A DNA stretch of 64,000 nucleotides from contig OU612070.1 of NCBI GenBank assembly GCA_914767715.1, forward strand, positions 28,446,025 through 28,510,024. Reading direction: 5' to 3'. The number at the start of each line of letters is the position of its first letter. Within the stretch, counting starts at the first letter, position 1. Positions 57,501 through 64,000 of the stretch are shown here, piece after piece. Made by a program: the position numbers and the translations under genes. Source of the DNA: Membranipora membranacea. Taxonomy: Eukaryota; Bryozoa; Gymnolaemata; Cheilostomatida; Membraniporidae. Below the pieces are notes generated by a model. That model was given only the letters and a program-made list of their open reading frames with translations. It had not been told where the DNA came from and made no database searches.

Positions 57501-60500
57501 GCTGTGGTCTAGATTGCTTAGCAACACTAATACACAATGCTGGGTCAACTTTATGCGCTGCCATAACCATATCCATCATAATCCACTGGTTTGGTGGCGG
57601 GTGGTACTGCACATCATACTGCTTATGTAAGAGTGAGTTTGGGGTGAAGTTGGTCTCTTTTGTAAGTGATGGTAAAGTGTGGTAGTTGATTCTTTGTGTT
57701 GCATCCGCACTGCCAATTGGCTTTGTTACTAATACATCATACCAATGATATGGAATGGATAACTGGAACATCTTTTTCAGTATCTCGTGATGTCTGTCAT
57801 GTGTTAATCTCTCAGCTGTAGCTGAGTGGTGCGGAATGTGAACTTGGCATAATTTATTGGTCATCACATTGCTGTTCTTCGTTTTCGCCATCTCCTTAAG
57901 GTTTATCCTTGATTGGAAAGGCTCCGGCACATAGGGGTTTAAAGTTATGCAGTGACTGACTGCATTTATAGTTTCCCCCACTGACTTGTCTGGGATAATG
58001 TATGTCTGGTAGTTCACTCTCTCCTCTCCTAGTTCTTGTGTGATTTTATACGGTACAAACTGGTAAGAGACTATCGGATGTGTGGACACTATCAATGTCC
58101 CTGGCATAAGAGGATCAATCATTTCCATCATCTTCTTCAGAGAGGGTTTCATATCATTAAACAGATCTTTGTTCTGCTCGTCATCTTCTTCATCTACGAA
58201 ACTGACTGGTATAGTGATTGAAGGTAATCTCTCTATGGTTATGCTCCTCATGTGCATTTCTTGAATTTTGAGTTCAAAACCACCTCTTTCTGGATCTAAT
58301 GTAACAGCCCTGGCCTGTCTCCAATGGTCCTTATATGCAGTCATATGAACAACTTTATTTACTGTATAGCGCAAAGCCTTCGTCTGGCTTTCTTGCATGA
58401 TGTTTGGTATGTTTATTTTAGTATTGGTTGCGACAAAGCTAAATGTGCAGGGTCCATTATCTTTGACTGTAAGGAAAAGAACACCGGAAACTCTAATTTT
58501 GGAGTGAGTTAAGAATTCCAGAGCCTTCTTTCGAGCAGCCTGTTGTCTCATAGTAGGGTCTATACTGTCATAAACCACATCAATGGTTGGATCAACAGAA
58601 TAATGATCAATAATTTCTTTCAGCTGTTCACTGAAGATGTTCTTAGCAGACAGTAGAAGGTCATTAGGATCTATCCTGATTTCTTCTTTACTATTGAACT
58701 TGGTCAGGTGTTCAGCAAACTGCAATTCAATCTTAGTTCTTTTGCTCAATCCCTCTATGTGATAGTGATATGTGAATCCTGGCTGGGATTTATGCACTAA
58801 CAATGTAGCTGAAGATGCTGGATCTATCTTTGTTAGTATTTTGAGAATGTCCCTCTCCATTGTTTTGGTATCCATCGCAGATAAAAACACAGCAGCTGGT
58901 ATATTTCTGATCACTTTAATTGTCGGGAATGCTTCAAAAGTGAAGTTTAGTTGCCTTGCTCTTACTTTGTTAGATACATTTTGGATGTCTGTCACATCGA
59001 TAGCTTTATCCATTAGGTCTCTGACTTTAGTGTGCATCGGAGTTTGAAGGGCCTCAATGTGATAGTTATGAGCTTTCCTTTGTGTTTTACTCCTAGATGT
59101 GTGTTCGCTATGAGGTTGTGAAGATATGGCCTTGATTATTCCTGGTGGCTCATCCTTTTCAGAGTTACTCACTAGTGACTTTCTTTTTTCCGCTTTCAGT
59201 CTTTTGGAGAAGTTCTTCAAAATTCCCCCAACTGAAACCTGGGTACTTTTCTTTGCCTGTTTTATCTCCATCATCTTATTTACCACCGTACTCATCAATC
59301 TTTGCTGCTTTCTCTTGATGTCATTTTCGTCTCCAGTGAGACTGAGAATTTGTCCGAAATCCTTCGTCATTTTGTTAAGGATGGGCAAGGTGGATGCAAA
59401 TGACCTCCTGTTGGCAAAATCCACAAATGTGCAATCCAATGAGTATCTGTAACCGGCATCATTCATCACCATGATGGTAGCGGGCCGTGTAGGCTGCATG
59501 CCTGTTAGCATTGCACTGATTTCATTCTTAACTGTTGCCAACTGTTGTGGAGACCAATCTGCCGAACCCATGTTTACAACTGACATTGGTATAAGTTCCG
59601 CTTTTTCCGCAGGACAGTCTATTGAGTTTTCTATCTGTCTGATGCGCTGTTGGGTGAAGTGATCATCAAGGTACACAGGCAGTGAAAACTTCATCATCAC
59701 CTGTAGCAAATCATCGGGAGGCCGTGGTACCTCTCTTATGTTGTACGACAATCCTAGTTTAGAGATATAGCTGAATGAAATGTAAGGAAATGCCTCATTT
59801 CCCTTTTCTGAGCTGTTAAGCATAACAAGATATCCGCTTCTGTATGGGTGGTAAGAAGTGATGGCATGTCGGTATGCTCTTTCTATGCTCGCTCCACTCA
59901 GGTTTATTTGATCGTCTACCATGACAGTCACAGCGATCATAACTTTTGGATATTTTAATCCAAAAACTTGGTTGTCATTCAGCATTATTTCTTCCTGATT
60001 ATAATGTGACTCCTCCACAATCTTAGTTAGTTCAGCATGCTTAGAGATGGTTACTGTCAATTTGTAATTGCTCAAACCATCATCAAGCATATAGCCAAAT
60101 TCCAAATGATTATCATTCGTATCTGTGTGGTGTAGGACTAGCAATGCAGGATACTGTGGGTCTATCGAGTCAAGTAACTGTTTTGCTGCAGCCAATGCCT
60201 TGTCCTTAGATTTTCCTTTCACTTCTGGCAACACCACGGATACAATCACGTCATCAGGGTGTTTAAATTTCTGCACTGCAATCGATTCAAGATCTCTGAC
60301 TTTCATCTTCGAGATATTGTCATCTGGTTTCACTGGTAATGTGACTGATTCTAGTCTGTGAATTACTTCAGCGTATGTGTCACTAATGATATGTCGCTGG
60401 TACGGTTTTCTGAGACCAAAATCTGCTTTTGTTAGAGTGGAAAATTCATAGGATGTCTCACCATCCTCGTTCTCATTGACAATGAGTGTACCGCCTGTCA

Positions 60501-63500
60501 CAGGCTGAATTGTATCCACAATAGATTTAATTTCTCTCTGTATCTCGGATTCTCCACGTGTTATCTTCGGCCTTTTAGTGCTCTCTATGGCTAGTGAGAA
60601 TAACTCCTTTATGGCTTGTCTCGAGAGTTCTGTATTAAGTGCAGAGCTTGGATCAAGCTGAGCAATTTTATCTTTGGTGGTTTCCCGACTCAATAGGCCT
60701 ATCAGCTGGTCTGTTATTTCAAGATCTGCGAGCTTCACAATCAGTGATTCTTTATGAATCCTGGCTATATTCTCCTTAATGTTTGGTCTCTCCTTTGTAT
60801 ATAAAGGTTTACCCTTTGATAGTAAAATCTGATAAGCATCTGAGTCCACTGGTTGTAACTGCGTTGTGAAGTATGATCCAGTTGTGAAGTAATTTTGTTC
60901 GGAGCCCATTGGAAATGTGTCATCATGAGCTATGAAGTGCAGTTCGGGACTGGCTGCCCCTGATTGGGATAATACCATAGTGCCTGGCACCTTAAGAGGA
61001 TGCTCAATGAACTTGATCGCTATATTGTGTATGAGAAGTTGGCTTAAGTTGCACAGCTTCTGGTTCCAGGCTATATTTATTTTGATTTCTTTCACTGGCA
61101 TCGCATCAATAACCGCATTCAGCATATCGTTGTTCATCTGATCCTCTGGTAATAAGCTGGCTAATGGCCCTGACAGATCTGAAGCATTCTCAACTTTGAC
61201 GTACTTCTTATGAATTTCTCTAACAGTTTCTTGTGCAATTGCTTCATCTGTACTGTTTAGAATATAGCCATGTTTAAGAACCATATCTGTATCTGTACCC
61301 GCATCTTCAAATTCGATGCTGTAATCTTTCAGTGAGTAATCAGTGTCCTCTACTTCTGAGTAAATTTGCTTCTGAACTCCTGGACTCACAGTCAAATCCT
61401 CTGGCAGAAAGAAGTACTGTGCTCCCTGGACTACAACCGTCCCAGGTGTCCTGATTTGTAAGCCTGTGAGAAGGCTATGTATTTGCGCTCTCATGTCTGC
61501 GTTATCTATATGTAGTTTAGCTTCATTGGTAGGTTGCCTGACAATGACTTTGATATCAGACGTTGGGGTCGGCAAACCTAACGCCATTCTTATCATAAGA
61601 TCATGCAGGAATCGTGCTCTCTTTTGAGTATCATGAGATAAAGATTTGATTTGTGTTGTTGTTTTCATAGCATCTAGTATATAGGATGCGTTCAGTCGTT
61701 GGACCTCAGTCACTTGAATCTGACTGAAATCTACAGGTTTAGAAGATGAAAGTTGGTGCTGAACTGTAGAATCATTCTTTTCCGCAAACTCTATGAACTT
61801 TTTTGCGCTGAATGCAGGTTTACCAGCTGGAAATGCAGTTGATTCATTGATTGCAGCATCTTCAGTGTCAGCCAATAAGTAGTGCAGTTTTATTTCTGGC
61901 TTTTGTCCTTTCATTGAAGAAAGAATTTCTGGCTTGATAAGGTACTGTCCGGGCTTGAATTCTGCCTGTTGAATCTGCTTTGTTATTTCATTGCGGCAAT
62001 ACTCTTCATCTTTTTGATCCAATGTCTGCTCCTCTGCATGCAAGATGGTGAACTTAGAAACTTGATTTTCAGTTTTGGCCCTGATCCTCTTCTTGACTGA
62101 GGACCTATGTGATTTAACTGAGGGACGCCGCTTGGTTAACAACTTTTCGTATGTATCAGATGTGTAGATTGGCGTATTGTTTTCAGCTCTCACAGAGGTG
62201 ACACTGTTTTGTCGCACATCAGTATCTAAGGACCTATCGGCTCGGCTGAATTCATTTGTCATTATTGACACTGGTGTTGAGTTAGCTAAGTTTTTAAGGA
62301 TATCTATGGTACCCATCTGGCTGAACTCGATGACTTTTTCTGAGGCGACCTGAGTTGGATTAGTCCTTTGGATCTTACCTCCTGCAGGTGTATGTAGTGT
62401 CTCCTGATTGGCAGTGGACATTACAAGAGTAACAATTGGACTTTTGGATGACTCACTAAGCTTCACATCTCGTCTAACCAAATAGTTTCCAGGTCGCTGA
62501 TCAAGGCTTTTGATGAGATTTATAGTTTGCTCTCTTATGTAATCCTCCATTCCTGGCGCAATCATATCTTCATCTGCATGCATCAGGGTGTACTTGGCAG
62601 TTCTTGAGGGTGTTACATTATTCTCCGTTGTTTCTCTGGCATGAAGTTCGCGCTGTGAAATCTTCTGTGTTACTGTTTGGGGGCTAGGGTCGATTGAAAC
62701 TGGAGTAGCCATAGACGATGCCAGTTTGATATCCTGCTGGTACATCGAATTGAACTGGATTTCTTTGATCACCGAACTCCCACCATCAATGATTGTCACT
62801 GCATTCGACTTCCACTTAGGTTCCTGTACACAAACGTAGTCATCAAGATCAACATCATCTGCTTTGTAGAAGCTAAGGCTGATCTGTGGCCCTTCATTTT
62901 GTGTTTGTGTTCCGCTTATTTCAGGCATAACCAGGTAATGACCTGACTCTGGTAGTTTGGCCCTACTTATTTGACGCACAATTTCATCTTTTATGTGGTT
63001 CTGGTGTTCAGATGAGAATGCCTCGCTAACGACAACTGAAAGCCTAACATTAGCTTCAGGAGTTTTCTTTCGTTGTTCTCCTTGAGGGGGTGCAGTCATT
63101 ACTATACATTGCACGTCTAGATTTGTATCTCGGGAAAGGCATCTCGCTGGTTCAAACCTTATTTGTTTAGTGATGGTGTCTGGACTTTGTACAATGATTT
63201 GTGGTTTGAAGCCCACTGGTGTTGAGCCAGATTCACCTCCATTTCCAGTTTGGAATATGTCCAGCCTCATTATCTGCTGTTTCCCAACATTGAACTCTGG
63301 TTTGACAACATAATTTCCTGGTTGGTCAATCCTTACTTTGTCCAGAAGATCAACTGTAATCTCTCTCATTGCAGATGTTAGTCCCTCCTGTAATTGTGTT
63401 AGACTGTTTTGTAACACAGTGTAGTTTGTAGCATCGGGAGTCGGCTTCAGAGAGCGTTGGTACAATTTTGGCGGATGTAAATGTTGAGTTGGGTTTGGCT

Positions 63501-63999
63501 GCCTTATTTTCTTCATCTCGGTGGCTAATGCTTTCACAGGCAACTCAGTCTTCGCTGATTTTTTCTTCCTTTTACGACGGTGTTTGCCTGATCCTACCTT
63601 CTGCAATCCTGTATGACTTGTGACTGATAGCTCTTCATTGACAGCTTGGCTGATGTAAGTATAACTCATGTTGATATCTTTGATCTGCTGGTAAATGTGA
63701 TCCTCATCTTCCTCAAGTGAAATTGCTTTTTTAAGCATATTCTCTAATTGCTGCTTGGAGATATCATCTCTCAGAATCACTTGATAATCACTGGTCTCCG
63801 GGGATTTTGCCCTTCCCTGCTGAATGTCCTCAACATTCACTGTTTGCTTTACTGGCAAAAATTTATATATCATTTGTGTCTTATAGTTCGGCGGACCATC
63901 TGATGGGATAACAAAGATATGGCCAGGAGTTTTCAGTTTGTGACTTTTCAAGAATTCTTTAACTGCTTCGACAGCTTCTTCCTTCTCGTGTACTGTCAT
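54583..63999 (-). CDS. giant intronless protein with about 22 diverged PG-strand repeats, open to window edge
   Basis: One frame of 3138 codons without a stop; the Met at 63999 is the last possible codon in the window, so the true start may lie outside. I do not recognise the family. Repeats recur every 100-220 residues. Each has a helical stretch, a turn such as Pro-Gly, and a strand of type G-x-LIV: TPGHIFVI (25), QPGNYVVKP (226), ESGHYLVMP (351), RPGNYLVRR (502), KPGQYLIKP (682), TPGTVVV (851), VPGTMVL (1004), TGGTLIV (1168), then about 1284, 1387, 1506, 1729, 1837, MPGTLIV (1965), 2087, 2205, DGYLIVT (2333), SGFLIIT (2469), SGVLVLT (2601), PGSLIVT (2756), QGTLICT (2907), and 3051. A Tyr-x-Tyr or equivalent strand often follows (HYEYHYL, FTYHYHI). 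Basic clusters lie at 138-148 and 618-642. There are no signal peptide or membrane helices, so it is probably intracellular. A donor-like CTG|GTATGC near the C-terminus could shorten the last 25 residues. Confidence 0.8.
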   Translation of the reverse strand: MTVHEKEEAVEAVKEFLKSHKLKTPGHIFVIPSDGPPNYKTQMIYKFLPVKQTVNVEDIQQGRAKSPETSDYQVILRDDISKQQLENMLKKAISLEEDEDHIYQQIKDINMSYTYISQAVNEELSVTSHTGLQKVGSGKHRRKRKKKSAKTELPVKALATEMKKIRQPNPTQHLHPPKLYQRSLKPTPDATNYTVLQNSLTQLQEGLTSAMREITVDLLDKVRIDQPGNYVVKPEFNVGKQQIMRLDIFQTGNGGESGSTPVGFKPQIIVQSPDTITKQIRFEPARCLSRDTNLDVQCIVMTAPPQGEQRKKTPEANVRLSVVVSEAFSSEHQNHIKDEIVRQISRAKLPESGHYLVMPEISGTQTQNEGPQISLSFYKADDVDLDDYVCVQEPKWKSNAVTIIDGGSSVIKEIQFNSMYQQDIKLASSMATPVSIDPSPQTVTQKISQRELHARETTENNVTPSRTAKYTLMHADEDMIAPGMEDYIREQTINLIKSLDQRPGNYLVRRDVKLSESSKSPIVTLVMSTANQETLHTPAGGKIQRTNPTQVASEKVIEFSQMGTIDILKNLANSTPVSIMTNEFSRADRSLDTDVRQNSVTSVRAENNTPIYTSDTYEKLLTKRRPSVKSHRSSVKKRIRAKTENQVSKFTILHAEEQTLDQKDEEYCRNEITKQIQQAEFKPGQYLIKPEILSSMKGQKPEIKLHYLLADTEDAAINESTAFPAGKPAFSAKKFIEFAEKNDSTVQHQLSSSKPVDFSQIQVTEVQRLNASYILDAMKTTTQIKSLSHDTQKRARFLHDLMIRMALGLPTPTSDIKVIVRQPTNEAKLHIDNADMRAQIHSLLTGLQIRTPGTVVVQGAQYFFLPEDLTVSPGVQKQIYSEVEDTDYSLKDYSIEFEDAGTDTDMVLKHGYILNSTDEAIAQETVREIHKKYVKVENASDLSGPLASLLPEDQMNNDMLNAVIDAMPVKEIKINIAWNQKLCNLSQLLIHNIAIKFIEHPLKVPGTMVLSQSGAASPELHFIAHDDTFPMGSEQNYFTTGSYFTTQLQPVDSDAYQILLSKGKPLYTKERPNIKENIARIHKESLIVKLADLEITDQLIGLLSRETTKDKIAQLDPSSALNTELSRQAIKELFSLAIESTKRPKITRGESEIQREIKSIVDTIQPVTGGTLIVNENEDGETSYEFSTLTKADFGLRKPYQRHIISDTYAEVIHRLESVTLPVKPDDNISKMKVRDLESIAVQKFKHPDDVIVSVVLPEVKGKSKDKALAAAKQLLDSIDPQYPALLVLHHTDTNDNHLEFGYMLDDGLSNYKLTVTISKHAELTKIVEESHYNQEEIMLNDNQVFGLKYPKVMIAVTVMVDDQINLSGASIERAYRHAITSYHPYRSGYLVMLNSSEKGNEAFPYISFSYISKLGLSYNIREVPRPPDDLLQVMMKFSLPVYLDDHFTQQRIRQIENSIDCPAEKAELIPMSVVNMGSADWSPQQLATVKNEISAMLTGMQPTRPATIMVMNDAGYRYSLDCTFVDFANRRSFASTLPILNKMTKDFGQILSLTGDENDIKRKQQRLMSTVVNKMMEIKQAKKSTQVSVGGILKNFSKRLKAEKRKSLVSNSEKDEPPGIIKAISSQPHSEHTSRSKTQRKAHNYHIEALQTPMHTKVRDLMDKAIDVTDIQNVSNKVRARQLNFTFEAFPTIKVIRNIPAAVFLSAMDTKTMERDILKILTKIDPASSATLLVHKSQPGFTYHYHIEGLSKRTKIELQFAEHLTKFNSKEEIRIDPNDLLLSAKNIFSEQLKEIIDHYSVDPTIDVVYDSIDPTMRQQAARKKALEFLTHSKIRVSGVLFLTVKDNGPCTFSFVATNTKINIPNIMQESQTKALRYTVNKVVHMTAYKDHWRQARAVTLDPERGGFELKIQEMHMRSITIERLPSITIPVSFVDEEDDEQNKDLFNDMKPSLKKMMEMIDPLMPGTLIVSTHPIVSYQFVPYKITQELGEERVNYQTYIIPDKSVGETINAVSHCITLNPYVPEPFQSRINLKEMAKTKNSNVMTNKLCQVHIPHHSATAERLTHDRHHEILKKMFQLSIPYHWYDVLVTKPIGSADATQRINYHTLPSLTKETNFTPNSLLHKQYDVQYHPPPNQWIMMDMVMAAHKVDPALCISVAKQSRPQRPRLCIILNHLLSDGPPNDEKKIKLEEDILAIANAKCTLDLCIIIATPYQDSKSNAEYIYHIADQLKTDSIDTDNALFKFHSNNEIKFTPFPSTAAMLNLVSCGYEVSEDAEHSQIIDSSHKTKNSLWSGIRVIVNHREGKLLKLQEKANIVMAVTNILRQVDPPTDGYLIVTTADPQQQLGPTTPAYIYTPITMISQDVTCLNALIPDIPKNIVISAIPKLSDSDLLLAAIQSVRIEYPVTEQSVQVIHESEKLITKSKDRHVLVKVMLNEAAIVKGQVTHDFKQIFSKVCSIISSIKPTRSGFLIITPSEFVDPKHYEYHYLVAEHSNGYTIPPASTTLAVSDPKVVFHPRLDKVRVLACVRRGVRINKQTQAAYTNIKAQEVEYRKNHPRSKNYQIVIIDVPSNIRRPSPRDIETIKMASDRMIGWLEPICSGVLVLTPQITDHQPKYEYMNISYTVGFDNHHLPKLSEQLDLLLKSRVSKRNKPDTSKYRSYNPYRITASLLPNAHDMMQLVTKAKLVNKVTSSVLTELQRTEGIWNKKTNDHLNPVDIKVILNTTKSDRRLSTGKLEKVVEDILTIIHTIKPSVPGSLIVTPTHGADQRDYHYCPDDPFSLHVESTLTFATAFSQAERKALDRDQRDEDYEYLVNQNITYRPTPNAHEMCQLAVTSIPMQDSAEMIKVTEDLISRYGEPKNLLEDNIPLQVIFNHSITDPEATELHFKEAHLQMMQLKVKMKTLGQGTLICTPKLNIFSVKESQLFYDYHFSPEYLLQDRRNKSSSKTTLSSSGRRYDVVYSPKPVEEDLMYVLKNSCLLDTDPKKASENQEKVIKQEKDTAHIFKFGDRVNVKVYLNISSSQPILSDKEINDILSNITELLQSTKPTKQCIITVSKTADDRIEYYFLTNPTQPISPSPSPPVFRPWQFASTTSMESFWSATSMATTGTKHPNNWYALLLRLHVYRPYQCVSHNAIL

Positions 64000-64000
64000 A

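Noticed and set aside
54836-61141. Plus-strand frames of 60-121 codons opposite the giant gene
   Set aside because: They are antisense shadows of the long coding frame and have no features of their own.

Overview
This window is animal nuclear DNA: AT-rich, with spliced genes, CR1/Jockey-like LINE fragments, Gypsy LTR fragments and tRNA-like short repeats. A monocarboxylate-transporter-like carrier and an F-type lectin fit a marine invertebrate, possibly a lophotrochozoan. The phylum is an inference from gene content only.

Layout. 1-8 kb: an 11-exon minus-strand gene for a 533-residue major facilitator transporter; all exon phases close. 8-12 kb: a four-exon minus-strand gene for a secreted 252-residue PAN plus F-type lectin protein, followed downstream by a decayed copy of its third exon. 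12-18.5 kb: no gene found; it holds two tRNA-like short repeats, a minisatellite whose units switch orientation twice, a promoter-like CCAAT/TATA cluster without an evident gene, and one copy of a dispersed repeat family. 18.8-37.2 kb: a mosaic of segmental duplications. Minus-strand exon-like pieces of one unrecognised gene occur about a dozen times, nearly all broken, mixed with a roughly 430-bp LTR-like element (five copies) and a Gypsy RNase H fragment. Upstream of the array, at 36.5-37.2 kb, lie better preserved exons starting with Met-Gly-Asn. 38.4-39.1 kb: a decayed Gypsy integrase C-terminus. 39-43 kb: nothing recognisable. 43-52.6 kb: two LINE fragments, two more copies of the dispersed family (one split by a long terminal-inverted-repeat element) and a further LINE piece. 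54.6-64 kb: one uninterrupted minus-strand reading frame of 3138 codons, running to the window edge.

The giant frame is the most interesting object. It contains about 22 diverged copies of an alpha/beta-looking unit marked by a Pro-Gly-x-hydrophobic strand core, often followed by a Tyr-x-Tyr strand. I do not recognise the family. The genes share no evident pathway: transporter and lectin are ordinary single genes, and the 19-37 kb block looks like a young, decaying gene amplification driven by tandem duplication and retroelements. All exon boundaries were read by eye from splice consensus and phase; none is supported by transcript data.
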